64,000 nucleotides of DNA, from contig DGAG01000015.1 of assembly GCA_002382325.1 (NCBI GenBank), forward strand, positions 35,580 to 99,579. The letters run 5' to 3'. Made by a program: the position numbers and the translations under genes. How positions within the stretch are numbered: position 1 is the stretch's first letter; each line of letters opens with the position of its first letter. Shown one piece after another: positions 33,873 through 42,900 of this stretch. The stretch is from Epsilonproteobacteria bacterium UBA4036 (GTDB taxonomy: Bacteria > Campylobacterota > Campylobacteria > Campylobacterales > Arcobacteraceae). The notes below the pieces were generated by a model. The model did not search any database, was not told the origin of the DNA, and saw only the letters and a list, made by a program, of their open reading frames with translations.

Positions 33873-34145
33873 TTATCCAAAGAGTTTTTTTTCTAAATTA
33901 TTAAACATATCCTCTTGACGAATAATATGGTTGTTTTCAATATCATTCTCACTTTGAACAATTAACTTTAACAAATTTAATGAATTTTGCATATTTTCAT
34001 AGCTCTTAATATCTTGAACAACTGCTTTAGCCTCACCATTTTGTGTGATAATAATTGTTCGTTGATTTTCATTTACACTGTTTATGACATCAGCTGTCTT
34101 CGATTTTAAATAGCTAATTGGTTTTATGTCTTGACTTAAATGCAT
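33873..34145 (-). CDS. Phd/YefM family antitoxin
   Basis: 90 residues. KPISYLKSKTADVINSVNE followed by TIIITQNGEAKAVVQDIKSYE is the typical Phd/YefM DNA-binding N-terminus. The C-terminal part would wrap the ParE-like toxin encoded directly downstream. The pair is probably autoregulated from a promoter above 34145. Confidence 0.87.
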   Translation of the reverse strand: MHLSQDIKPISYLKSKTADVINSVNENQRTIIITQNGEAKAVVQDIKSYENMQNSLNLLKLIVQSENDIENNHIIRQEDMFNNLEKKLFG

Positions 34146-34349
34146 AGGTGCAACCTTTTTAAGATATCGTTTTAGATAGTACTATATTTAGATTTAATTT
34201 AGTATTAAATATTTTTTGTGATAACGTTTAATTGAATAAGAATGTGTCTAGTGTTTTGAGGTCATTCCAAAGGTGTATTTAAAATACATCAAGCCAAGAA
34301 AGCGGAAACTCTTGTAGTTTTAAAGAGAAATATTAAATTTAAGTATACA

Positions 34350-34370
34350 TTCCCAACTGGAAGTTGGGAA
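34350..34370. repeat. REP-like palindrome
   Basis: TTCCCAACT and AGTTGGGAA are perfect 9-base arms around GGA, followed by CGAGG. Similar TTCCCA...TGGGAACGAG hairpins occur as dispersed extragenic repeats in many proteobacteria. Only this copy is clear in the window. The 34146-34423 gap holds this, the next palindrome and no gene. Confidence 0.5.
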
Positions 34371-34401
34371 CGAGGAAAGAATTTCAACATAAATGCAAAA
34401 T

Positions 34402-34414
34402 GGTGCCTGACACC
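34402..34414. repeat. REP-like GGTGCCTGACACC palindrome
   Basis: GGTG and CACC arms with CCTGA between. This motif (or its complement GGTGTCAGGCACC) is typical of REP sequences mobilised by RAYT transposases. No RAYT gene is in the window, so it is an isolated remnant. Confidence 0.45.
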
Positions 34415-34423
34415 TATTTTATT

Positions 34424-34777
34424 TCATTCAAGTAAATCTAAATTCTTAATTACTAACTCTGCTGACTTAATAGTTTCAATTGATACATCAGGATCAAGTT
34501 TAGATTCAATTTCATTGATTTCATCCATCCACTTAATATATTCTGTATCTGTAAACTCTCCAGCCTTTTTTTCTGTACTTTTTTCAATAAATTTAATTAA
34601 ATTAATTGTCAATTCTTTTGCCTCTATAGAGGGGATACTTCGAAAATCATCTTCAAAAAAATCTTTTTCATACTCATCTTCATTATCAGCCATTTTTAAA
34701 TATCTACTTAAATAATAAAAAGCTTCTCTTACATCAACTAAGTTATAATCCTTAATAATATCGCTTAAATTCTCCAT
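34424..34777 (-). CDS. Hypothetical acidic protein, second gene of a two-gene unit
   Basis: 117 residues, strongly acidic and helical. No domain recognised. Its first base coincides with the last base of the upstream gene, so the two are surely translated together. The acidic small partner following a larger basic protein is an arrangement seen in some toxin-antitoxin or immunity pairs, but there is no direct evidence for that here. Confidence 0.6.
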   Translation of the reverse strand: MENLSDIIKDYNLVDVREAFYYLSRYLKMADNEDEYEKDFFEDDFRSIPSIEAKELTINLIKFIEKSTEKKAGEFTDTEYIKWMDEINEIESKLDPDVSIETIKSAELVIKNLDLLE

Positions 34778-35274
34778 TAATCAATCCTTATTATATCAAA
34801 TGCTGATTGTGGCAAATCTGATAATATATATTCATGAGACAAGGGATTAGCCTTATCCTTAACATTTACCTTATGATAAAAAGGTACAGCTTCAAGACGA
34901 GATATGACACATAGCAAAGGTCTAAAGTGCATGTCTTTAGCAGATTTTGAAATATAAACTATTTCATCATGTTGTTCTTGTGTTATTTTATTTAGTTTAA
35001 GCATGGTAGAGGCTCCTTTCCGAATCCCTCTTCTATTTAACTTAATTTTTGTATTATGATGGTCTACTCCATTAACTTCTTTTTTTAATGTATTATAGAT
35101 TTCTATAGGAGAAGAACTTGGAGGTACAGTAAAATGAGGTGATTCAAAATCAGAACCAAAATATGGCGTACACCACATATAGTGTCGATCCCCATAGTAT
35201 TTTTTATTTATATTATAAGCCAATGTAGTCATCGTTGAATATAATATAGGATGACTAATATCATCTAATGACAT
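34777..35274 (-). CDS. Hypothetical protein, first gene of a two-gene unit
   Basis: 165 residues, basic. Distinctive stretches are YYGDRHYMWCTPYFGSD, VPPSSSPIEIYNTLKKEV, LNRRGIRKGA, FRPLLCVISR and NPLSHEYILSDLP. They look like a conserved domain, but I cannot name it. It lies at the 3' side of guaA in accessory DNA, followed by the overlapping acidic gene. Confidence 0.6.
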   Translation of the reverse strand: MSLDDISHPILYSTMTTLAYNINKKYYGDRHYMWCTPYFGSDFESPHFTVPPSSSPIEIYNTLKKEVNGVDHHNTKIKLNRRGIRKGASTMLKLNKITQEQHDEIVYISKSAKDMHFRPLLCVISRLEAVPFYHKVNVKDKANPLSHEYILSDLPQSAFDIIRID

Positions 35275-35397
35275 AAACTACCTCCTTATTTAGTTTTGCT
35301 AAATTCTATATAAAATAATCTTAAATTAATGTTTTAAAAGTTTTATTACCTTAGAGATATTAACAGACTCATATAAATAAAGCTGTAGATTTTAGCT

Positions 35398-35471
35398 TCA
35401 GACAAGGAAGAGAAGAAAATCTGCGATTGAGCATACAAGTAGTATGTGATTGAGCTGATTTTCTTATCTGA
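35398..35471. repeat. Long imperfect inverted repeat downstream of guaA
   Basis: From the outside inward: TCAGA/TCTGA, AGAAAATC/GATTTTCT, and a central CATAC-AAGTA-GTATG hairpin flanked by two direct copies of GATTGAGC. It lies between the accessory genes and guaA. It resembles a compound mobile repeat or the end of an integrated element. Confidence 0.55.
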
Positions 35472-35472
35472 C

Positions 35473-35497
35473 GCAGTATCAAGTTAAAAGATACTGC
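35473..35497. terminator. Hairpin just beyond the guaA stop
   Basis: GCAGTATC (35473-35480) and GATACTGC (35490-35497) pair perfectly around a 9-base loop, seven bases past the guaA stop codon. The T-rich tail is on the plus-strand side, so termination of guaA itself is less certain. Confidence 0.45.
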
Positions 35498-35503
35498 TTT
35501 ATT

Positions 35504-37039
35504 TTATTCCCATTCGATGGTTGCTGGTGGTTTTGAGCTAATATCATACACCACTCTATTAATCCCATCCACCTCATTAATTATCCGTCTTGAAATCGTT
35601 TCCAACACATCATGAGGGATATGTGCAAACGTTGCTGTCATACCGTCTGTGGCTTCTACGATTCTTACACAAACTGTGTTGTCATATGTTCTGTTATCGC
35701 CCATTACTCCAACTGATTTTACGTTTAACAATACGGTAAACGCTTGCCATGTTTGGTCGTATAATCCTGTGGCGTGTAAGACATCTAGCATGATGATGTC
35801 GGCTTTTCGCAATAGCTCTAAGTCAGGTTTGTTTACGTCACCCATAATTCGAATCGCAAGTCCAGGTCCTGGGAATGGGTGTCTTCCAATCATCTGTTTG
35901 GGAAGTCCTAACTCTAAACCTAACGCTCGTACTTCATCTTTGAAAATTTCTCTAAGTGGCTCAATAAGTTCAAACTTCATCCAATCGGGTAATCCCCCTA
36001 CGTTGTGGTGCGATTTAATCGTCTTACTTGGTCCTTTTACTGAAACTGACTCAATCACATCGGTGTAAAGTGTCCCTTGTGCCAAGAACTCAATGCCATC
36101 ATGTTTTTTGGCTTCTTCATCAAAGACTCGAATAAAGGTCTCTCCGATGATTTTTCGTTTGGTTTCAGGGTCAGTTACCCCTTCAAGTTTTGATAAGAAT
36201 TGCTCACTGGCATCTACAGTAATTAAAGGAACACCTCTTGACGCAAACATCGCTTCAACTTGTTCTCGCTCATTGGCACGTAATAATCCATTATCTACAA
36301 ATACAGAAACAAGTTGGTCACCTATGGCTTCAGCTAAAAGTGTGGCTACGACTGAACTGTCCACTCCACCACTAACCCCACAAAGCACTTTTTTATTTCC
36401 TACTTTGTCTTGAATCTTTTGGATTTGCTCTTTGGCAAAGCTTCCCATGTTCCAAGTGCTTTCACATCCACAAATATGTTTCGCAAAGTTTTTCAAAAGT
36501 TTACTTCCCTCTTGTGAGTGATACACTTCAGGGTGAAATTGAAACGCATAAATACGTTTTTCTAAGTTGGCAATGGCAGCAAACGGTGAGTTTTCACTTG
36601 TACCTATTTTTTCAAAACCTTCAGGAATATGCTCCACTTTGTCTCCGTGACTCATCCAAACAATTTGTCCATCGGTTGTATCTTTAAAAATATCACTTGG
36701 TGTTTCAAAATTGAGTTTGGCCTTTCCGTATTCGTGATGATCTGCAGGAATAACTGAACCACCAAAATGTTGAGAAATAAGTTGCATACCATAACAAATT
36801 CCCAAGATGGGTAAGCCAAGTTCAAAGATTTTTGCATCTGGGTGGTAAGCATCTTTGGCATATACAGAAGCCGGTCCCCCACTTAAAATAATACCTTTGG
36901 GTGTTTTAGCAAGTATTTCTTCAATCTTTTCATTGTAAGGGACAATTTCGCTGTAGACACCGCTTTCTCTTAGTTTTCGAGCAATAATTTGAGTGTATTG
37001 ACTTCCAAAATCTAAAACTATTATGGGAACATGTTTCAT
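35504..37039 (-). CDS. guaA: GMP synthase (glutamine-hydrolysing)
   Basis: 511 residues, full length. The class I glutamine amidotransferase domain contains the nucleophile in GICYGMQLIS and the His-Glu in FQFHPEVYH. The ATP pyrophosphatase domain has the PP-loop SGGVDSSVVA, and the dimerisation domain ends PPATIEWE. It converts XMP to GMP using glutamine and ATP in the cytoplasm. Monocistronic, with a hairpin and accessory DNA at its 3' side; the guaA 3' end is a known integration target of genomic islands in other bacteria. Confidence 0.97.
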   Translation of the reverse strand: MKHVPIIVLDFGSQYTQIIARKLRESGVYSEIVPYNEKIEEILAKTPKGIILSGGPASVYAKDAYHPDAKIFELGLPILGICYGMQLISQHFGGSVIPADHHEYGKAKLNFETPSDIFKDTTDGQIVWMSHGDKVEHIPEGFEKIGTSENSPFAAIANLEKRIYAFQFHPEVYHSQEGSKLLKNFAKHICGCESTWNMGSFAKEQIQKIQDKVGNKKVLCGVSGGVDSSVVATLLAEAIGDQLVSVFVDNGLLRANEREQVEAMFASRGVPLITVDASEQFLSKLEGVTDPETKRKIIGETFIRVFDEEAKKHDGIEFLAQGTLYTDVIESVSVKGPSKTIKSHHNVGGLPDWMKFELIEPLREIFKDEVRALGLELGLPKQMIGRHPFPGPGLAIRIMGDVNKPDLELLRKADIIMLDVLHATGLYDQTWQAFTVLLNVKSVGVMGDNRTYDNTVCVRIVEATDGMTATFAHIPHDVLETISRRIINEVDGINRVVYDISSKPPATIEWE

Positions 37040-37140
37040 GTACTGTTTTCCTTTGTTATGCTTAATATAAATGCAATAATAACTAAAAAGGTGTTAAGTT
37101 TTGATGAAAAAGATAAAAGAATAAAAAAGAAGAAAAGCAT

Positions 37141-37160
37141 AAAAGTGCCGAAGCACTTTT
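37141..37160 (-). terminator. Terminator of nhaD
   Basis: AAAAGTGC and GCACTTTT form a perfect 8-base-pair stem. The loop read on the minus strand is TTCG, a very stable tetraloop, and T-rich sequence follows. It begins eight bases after the nhaD stop. Confidence 0.8.
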
Positions 37161-37168
37161 ATACGGTT

Positions 37169-38560
37169 TTATCCGATATGGTAAAACCCTAAGATTTCGT
37201 ATTGAACATACCAAACCCCAACCGAAACAAAATATCCAATTACGATGGTCCAAGCATATTTCATGTGTGCACCAAAGGTGTAAATACCGTGTAATTTACC
37301 CATTACACCAACCCCTGCAGCACTACCAAAAGAGATCATTGATCCCCCAACTCCAGCCGTTAAGGTTACAAGCATCCATTGGTCAAGCCCCATAGCAGGG
37401 TTTGCTTTTAACACAGCACTCATAACAGGTACGTTATCTACAATTGCAGAAAGGAATCCTACTCCAATATTTGACCATGTTGGTCCTAAAACACTTGGAT
37501 CGTAAACAACAGCAGCCAATGCCAACCAACCAATAAAGTATAAAGCCCCTACTGCTGCTAAAATACCAAAGAAAAACATCAAAGTATTGTTTTCGATTTT
37601 GGCAATGGAATGAAAGACATTAAAGTGTTCATTTCCGTATTTTTTCTTTAAAGAGTAAGAGAAAAGTTTAAGCAAAGACAAACCAAACATCATACCCCAC
37701 ATCGCAGGTAAGTGTAAGACTTGGTGTGACATAACGGCACAAAAAATGGTAAACACTCCTAAAAACATAACCACTTTTGCCCCTTCGTGCATTTTAGGTT
37801 TAACCTCTTTAGACGCATCAAAATCAGGAACTTCATCGGGAACAACACGAGCCAATAAAATAGCCGTAACCAAATATCCAATAATAGACGCAGGGAATAA
37901 AAACATAAAGTCTGTAAAGGTTCCTTTTCCAGCTGTCCATGCCATCAACGTAGTAATATCCCCAAATGGCGACCACGCACCCCCAGCATTCGCAGCAACA
38001 ACAATGTTAATCGCACCCGGTACTAAAAAATCTTTTCGATGTTTTTCAATGGTAATAAGTACAGTTGATAAAATCAACGCCGTTGTTAAGTTATCGGCAA
38101 TGGGTGAAAGGAAAAACGCTAAGATACCCGTAAGCCAATAGAGTTTTCTATAGGTGTAACCTTTTGAAATCAAATTATATTTTAATCGGTCAAACACACC
38201 CATATGAATCAACGATTCAATGTAAGTCATCGCAACAAATAAGAAGAAGAAAATTTCAGCAATTTCTAAAATCAAGTGTTGCGCTTGGGTATGAACCAAA
38301 TCCATACTTAAGCCATTCATTGCATAGTAAAGTGCTACTAAAATAAACATAAATGTACCAATAAACAAAGCCGGCTTAGCTTTATCAATTGAATACTTCT
38401 CCTCGGCGGCTACAAAATAGTAACCCACAACAAAAACCAATAAACAGGCAAAACCTACCCATGTCATGGTTATATCTGGTGCAACTTCTCCTGTGGATCC
38501 GCTTGCAGCAAGTAGTGATAAAGATGACAACAGCAATGTCATCAAGATTTTTAACATCAT
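37169..38560 (-). CDS. nhaD: NhaD-type sodium/proton antiporter
   Basis: 463 residues, about 12 membrane helices, in the ion transporter superfamily. An N-terminal signal-like helix precedes the transporter. FLSPIADNLTTALILSTVLI, NIVVAANAGGAWSPFGDITT and FLSAIVDNVPVMSAVL are the two conserved repeat motifs of NhaD. It exports sodium in exchange for protons at the inner membrane, matching a marine or brackish habitat. AAGGAGAA precedes the ATG, and a TATAAT lies at 38594-38599. Confidence 0.92.
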   Translation of the reverse strand: MMLKILMTLLLSSLSLLAASGSTGEVAPDITMTWVGFACLLVFVVGYYFVAAEEKYSIDKAKPALFIGTFMFILVALYYAMNGLSMDLVHTQAQHLILEIAEIFFFLFVAMTYIESLIHMGVFDRLKYNLISKGYTYRKLYWLTGILAFFLSPIADNLTTALILSTVLITIEKHRKDFLVPGAINIVVAANAGGAWSPFGDITTLMAWTAGKGTFTDFMFLFPASIIGYLVTAILLARVVPDEVPDFDASKEVKPKMHEGAKVVMFLGVFTIFCAVMSHQVLHLPAMWGMMFGLSLLKLFSYSLKKKYGNEHFNVFHSIAKIENNTLMFFFGILAAVGALYFIGWLALAAVVYDPSVLGPTWSNIGVGFLSAIVDNVPVMSAVLKANPAMGLDQWMLVTLTAGVGGSMISFGSAAGVGVMGKLHGIYTFGAHMKYAWTIVIGYFVSVGVWYVQYEILGFYHIG

Positions 38561-38593
38561 TTCTCCTTAAAAAGTAAGTATGCTTATAAGTCC

Positions 38594-38599
38594 ATTATA
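38594..38599 (-). promoter_or_regulatory. -10 box of nhaD
   Basis: Minus-strand TATAAT 34 bases before the nhaD ATG, giving a predicted leader of about 27 bases in the gap between nadB and nhaD. Confidence 0.55.
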
Positions 38600-38675
38600 A
38601 TGCATAAAACAGAAAAGATTCTGCCGTAAATAAACTTAAATTATTAATAATTGTAAATTTTCTGTCAAGAAGATG

Positions 38676-40124
38676 TCAATTTTTTATATAATGCGCACCC
38701 AGTGATTCTTTGCGGTTTATTGCCGCTTTTAATATCGATTTTGCTGTTAATAATCTTAAAAACAAGAGTCGGCCTACCTCTTCTTTTAAAAATGTATCGA
38801 TTTGTATCAATGTGTTTTTCAGTTCTTCTTCATTTCGCATAATGGCAACATGTTCCCACATCATTTTTCGCAAACGGTTTTTAATCTCTTTATCAATCTC
38901 TTGGTTACGAATAAAGTGTTTGATGCTTTGTGTGTAGTTTTTACTCTCTATGGTAAAATTTATTGCCAAACTCTTTTCAACGGCAATTTTAGAAAAGACA
39001 ATTCCTTCAAGTAAAGAGTTCGATGCCAAACGATTCGCTCCATGCACTCCCGTACACGCACACTCACCAATGGCATATAAGTTTTTCATACCCAAAACTT
39101 GTGCGTCTAAATTCGTAGCAATTCCTCCCATGGCATAATGAAATGCCGGAGAAATCGGAACTTTTTCAAAGGGCAGTTCAAATCCTAACTCTTTTAAGTT
39201 GGCATAAATATTGGGAAATCGTTTTTTAAACTCTGCTTTTTCAAAGTTTTCAAACGATAAAAAGACCCCTTTTTTGGTCTTTTTAGCATAGTCAAAAATA
39301 GCACGACTCACCACATCTCGCGGTGCTAATTCTCCGTCTTTGTGATAATCAAAAACAAAACGCTTATTCTCTTCATCAACAATATGCGCCCCCTCACCTC
39401 TTAAGGCTTCACTTAAAAGCGGTTTTCGAGCAAAATGAGTACCTTTGACCACCGTTGGATGAAATTGCATCATCTCCATGTCTTTAAGTTCAAGCCCTTT
39501 TTCCAAACAAATGCCTTGGATTTCTCCCGCAATGGCTGTTGAGTTGGTATGATATTTGTAAATAGACCCAATGCCACCACTGGCAATAATGGTATTATGC
39601 GCATAAACCACTTTTTGGGTGGTTTCATCACTGAAATATTGTGCCCCATAACATACCCCGTTTTCAATGAGCAAATCGCACACCACCGCGTTGGTCATAA
39701 TTTCATGCGGACACACTTGCAGTAAAAACAGATGAATCATTCGTCCTGTGGCATCGCCATCGGCATGCAAAATTCGGCTTCGACAATGAGCAGCTTCTTT
39801 GGTAAATGCCAATTCGCCTTTGGCATTTTTATCAAACTGTAAACCAGCGGTAATCAAATCATCAATACACGCGCGTGAGTTTTCACTTAAAATCCGTACG
39901 GCTTGTTCGTTGTTGTGATGAACACCCGCAATAAGTGTATCTTGGATATGAGGCTCGATGTCGGTTTTGTCAACGGCTGTTGCAACTCCGCCTTGTGCCC
40001 AAAATGTGTTGCACTCCCACGGAGATTTTTTGCATAAAATTAATACTTTTTTATCTTTGGGTATGAGTCTTGCTGCGTTAAGACCTGCAATACCACTGCC
40101 TATTATTAAATAATCATAAATCAT
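38676..40124 (-). CDS. nadB: L-aspartate oxidase
   Basis: 482 residues. FAD-binding IIGSGIAGLNAARL, FWAQGGVATA, the active-site SEALRGEGAHIV and the C-terminal ACTGVHGANRLASNSLLEG are diagnostic of NadB. It oxidises aspartate to iminoaspartate, the first step of NAD synthesis from aspartate, with FAD and oxygen or fumarate as acceptor. The ATG overlaps the stop of the upstream small lipoprotein gene as ATGA, so translation is coupled. Confidence 0.95.
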   Translation of the reverse strand: MIYDYLIIGSGIAGLNAARLIPKDKKVLILCKKSPWECNTFWAQGGVATAVDKTDIEPHIQDTLIAGVHHNNEQAVRILSENSRACIDDLITAGLQFDKNAKGELAFTKEAAHCRSRILHADGDATGRMIHLFLLQVCPHEIMTNAVVCDLLIENGVCYGAQYFSDETTQKVVYAHNTIIASGGIGSIYKYHTNSTAIAGEIQGICLEKGLELKDMEMMQFHPTVVKGTHFARKPLLSEALRGEGAHIVDEENKRFVFDYHKDGELAPRDVVSRAIFDYAKKTKKGVFLSFENFEKAEFKKRFPNIYANLKELGFELPFEKVPISPAFHYAMGGIATNLDAQVLGMKNLYAIGECACTGVHGANRLASNSLLEGIVFSKIAVEKSLAINFTIESKNYTQSIKHFIRNQEIDKEIKNRLRKMMWEHVAIMRNEEELKNTLIQIDTFLKEEVGRLLFLRLLTAKSILKAAINRKESLGAHYIKN

Positions 40125-40249
40125 TTATTTGCTGGTTGTTCTTGGTCATTAACATATACAGGGTCTGCTTTGTATCCACACCCACTAAAAGATAATAAAA
40201 AACTTGCTATAATGCAAGCATGAAAAAAGTAAACGATATTCTTACGCAT
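40121..40249 (-). CDS. Small LptM-like lipoprotein
   Basis: 42 residues. A basic start (MRKNIVYFFH) and a hydrophobic run lead to a lipoprotein cleavage site before Cys24 (SFSGC). The mature part opens CGYKADPVY, close to the C-G-x-K-x-P-x-Y pattern of LptM/YifL lipoproteins that assist the LptD translocon. The stop overlaps the nadB ATG by ATGA. The start overlaps the divergent gene at 40220 by 30 bases, so one of the two starts may be lower. Confidence 0.7.
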   Translation of the reverse strand: MRKNIVYFFHACIIASFLLSFSGCGYKADPVYVNDQEQPANK

Positions 40250-40639
40250 TTGAAGTTCAATCCTGAGTTTAAAAAATTAAACACTCATACTACACTACAA
40301 AAACTAATAAACACCTTACCTTTGAAGCTAAAAAAAGGGGTAAAATTTGCGTATATTAAAAAAGACGTTCTTTTTTTTGTCTTAACTCATCCTGTATATA
40401 AAATGGAGTTTTCTCACAACAAAGATTTGATTTGGTCGTTGCTTAAAACCTTGGGCATTGCCAATATTTCCGATATCAATTTTTTTGTTACGAATGTTAT
40501 GGAAAAAAAAGAGTCTCTTCAAGAAGAAAAACCCTTTTTCCAAGAGCGTTCGTATGGAATTTTTGAAAATTTTATTCAAGACAAACCCCTTCACCATAAG
40601 ATAGAAACCATCCGAAAACTCATAAAAAATCTTTCGTGA
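40220..40639 (+). CDS. DUF721/DciA-like protein
   Basis: 139 residues. The N-terminal 95 residues (ILTHLKFNPEFKKLNTH, KFAYIKKDVLFFVLTHPVYKMEF) resemble the short DUF721 proteins of Campylobacterota. DciA-type members load replicative helicase, but the similarity here covers only the core. Divergent from the LptM-like gene and followed by the histidine kinase 63 bases later. Confidence 0.55.
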   Translation: MKKVNDILTHLKFNPEFKKLNTHTTLQKLINTLPLKLKKGVKFAYIKKDVLFFVLTHPVYKMEFSHNKDLIWSLLKTLGIANISDINFFVTNVMEKKESLQEEKPFFQERSYGIFENFIQDKPLHHKIETIRKLIKNLS

Positions 40640-40702
40640 CATTTAAGCAGGCTTTAAAAAAATCTCAACTAGAATATTACTTATTATCTTTAAGGTTTAA
40701 TT

Positions 40703-42898
40703 ATGTCACTTTGTTCACGCCTCTTTTATTTCTGTAAAAAAGGCTCTTTTTTTCTCCTGTTTTTTTTGCCCTTAACCCTTTTTGCTTCTTTAAGTTTTTA
40801 TGATTTTTTTAGAACCAATCACTCTGCTATGCTTATCATCGATGCACACTCAGGAAAAATTATTGATGCCAATAACGCGGCACAAAAATTTTATCAATAC
40901 ACGCTTGATGACTTTAAACAATTAAACATAAGTGATATTAACACGTTTAGCCAAGAACAAGTTTTACGTGAACTTAAACTGGCTAAAAAACAAAATCGAA
41001 ATTTCTTTATCTTTAGACACCGACTTAACAATGGTGAAATCAAAACAGTTGAAGTAAGAACCACCCCTTATGTACTTGAAAACCAAGATGTCTTGATTTC
41101 TATTATTCAAGATATTACCCTAGAACGATTTAAGCCCAACGATGTTTTACACTATCAAGAACAACTTGAAGCACTTATTGATGAACAAACCCAACAGTTA
41201 GAAAAAGTACATCACTCACGGCTTATCTATTTTGCTCTTGCCACACTTGTGTTGGCTATGACCATTTTAATTTTGTTAAAAATATTAAAAAATCTCAAAA
41301 AACTCAAAGATACTCTTGCGTATAAAAACAATGAAATTGAACACTTGTTGGACAACAATGCAGTGGCAATTTTTTTGGCAAACGCCCAACGCAAAATTTG
41401 TAAAGCCAACCAACGTGCTTATGAAATGTTTGGTTATAATAAAGAGGAACTTTACAATCAAAGTTTTGAGATACTTCATATTTCAAACGAATTTTTCGAA
41501 CAATTTGCACCCCAATACCAAAAACTTCTCAAAAAAGAGGTAATCAGTGTAGATTATCCTTTTAAGAAAAAAGATGGTACAGAAATTTGGTGTTCAGTTT
41601 ATGGAACTCTTATCAACTGTAACACGTGTACCAATGAAATCATTTGGACACTGTTAGATATTACCGATAAAAAAATGATTCAAAAAGAGAGAGAAACCAT
41701 CATTGAAAAACTTGAACTAACGTTAGAAGCAACTCATGTAGGTGTTTGGGATTGGGATATTGAAAAAAATAAAATACTTTGGGATAAAAACCTCTATCAT
41801 CTTCTTGGATATGAAGAAAATGCGTTTAAAATTACCTATGAAAAATGGGAATCTCTTTTACACATTCAAGATAAACAAAAGGTATATCAAAGTCTTCAAA
41901 AACAATTGAAAAATAGTGATATTTTTATTGATGAATTTCGCTATAAAAAAGCCGATAATTCTTGGATTTGGATAGAAGTACGAGGTAAAGTGATTCGATA
42001 CGATGAACAGAATAATCCTTTACAAATGGTAGGAATCAACACCGATATTACGCACTTAAAAGAGTATGAAACCATCTTAAAACAAGAAGTTGCCCAAAAA
42101 ACAAAAGAGTTAAATGCTTTAAATAAGCATTTAGAACAACGCATTGAAATTGAAGTACAAAAAAATCTTCAAAAAGATATTTTGATTCAACAAAAAACAC
42201 GTTTGGCTGCTATTGGAGAGATGATTGGAAACATTGCTCACCAATGGCGACAACCCTTAAGTGTGATTACCACATCTGTTAGTGGATTAAAGATTAAAGA
42301 AGAGTTGGATTTACTCACATCGACTGATATAAAAGAGGTCAATGAGTGTGTTATGAAAAATGCCAATTTTCTTTCACATACCATTGATAATTTTAGAAAT
42401 TTCTTTGCCAATGAAGAGGAAGTTCAACGAACGTTTATTGTGGCAAATGTACTTGAAAACACAATTAATATTATCAAAAATACCTATGACCATAATTTTA
42501 TTACCCTAATGTGCAAAATCAATAAAAATATTGCCTATTATGGAAGCGAAAACTTATTGTCTCAAGTGATTTTAAATCTTTTAACCAATGCCAAAGATGC
42601 TTTACTGGCTCATAATATCAAAGAAAAATATGTCTATATTGAACTGTTTGAAAAAAATGAACGTATTTATATTACCATTCAAGACAATGCAGGGGGAATT
42701 GAACACGACATCCAAGACAAAATATTTGACCCTTACTTTACGACCAAACATCAATCACAAGGAACAGGTTTAGGACTTTATATCAGCAATCAAATTATTG
42801 AAACTCATTTTAATGGCAATATTTACAATGAAAATAAACGTTTAAAACAGCAATGGGGCAGTTGCTTTACCATTGAGTTTCCTAAAGGGCACCTCTAA
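40703..42898 (+). CDS. PAS-domain sensor histidine kinase
   Basis: 731 residues. An N-terminal membrane segment (about 12-30) is followed by a first PAS domain (about 35-145), a second helix (about 172-196), two further PAS domains with PAC motifs, a coiled coil and the kinase core. The phosphorylated His lies in GEMIGNIAHQWRQPLSVITT near residue 513. The ATPase part shows NLLTNAKDAL, DNAGGI and GTGLGLYI. No response regulator gene is adjacent. The second PAS contains NCNTCTNE with two close cysteines. Confidence 0.9.
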   Translation: MSLCSRLFYFCKKGSFFLLFFLPLTLFASLSFYDFFRTNHSAMLIIDAHSGKIIDANNAAQKFYQYTLDDFKQLNISDINTFSQEQVLRELKLAKKQNRNFFIFRHRLNNGEIKTVEVRTTPYVLENQDVLISIIQDITLERFKPNDVLHYQEQLEALIDEQTQQLEKVHHSRLIYFALATLVLAMTILILLKILKNLKKLKDTLAYKNNEIEHLLDNNAVAIFLANAQRKICKANQRAYEMFGYNKEELYNQSFEILHISNEFFEQFAPQYQKLLKKEVISVDYPFKKKDGTEIWCSVYGTLINCNTCTNEIIWTLLDITDKKMIQKERETIIEKLELTLEATHVGVWDWDIEKNKILWDKNLYHLLGYEENAFKITYEKWESLLHIQDKQKVYQSLQKQLKNSDIFIDEFRYKKADNSWIWIEVRGKVIRYDEQNNPLQMVGINTDITHLKEYETILKQEVAQKTKELNALNKHLEQRIEIEVQKNLQKDILIQQKTRLAAIGEMIGNIAHQWRQPLSVITTSVSGLKIKEELDLLTSTDIKEVNECVMKNANFLSHTIDNFRNFFANEEEVQRTFIVANVLENTINIIKNTYDHNFITLMCKINKNIAYYGSENLLSQVILNLLTNAKDALLAHNIKEKYVYIELFEKNERIYITIQDNAGGIEHDIQDKIFDPYFTTKHQSQGTGLGLYISNQIIETHFNGNIYNENKRLKQQWGSCFTIEFPKGHL

Positions 42899-42900
42899 AG

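Noticed and set aside
32920..35503. Prophage or integrative element
   Set aside because: No integrase, capsid, terminase, replication or conjugation gene is visible; only toxin-antitoxin, HTH and unknown genes with repeats.
35649..36413. Long plus-strand open frames opposite guaA (139 and 106 codons)
   Set aside because: They are antisense to a fully conserved guaA, have no ribosome sites and have shadow-like composition.
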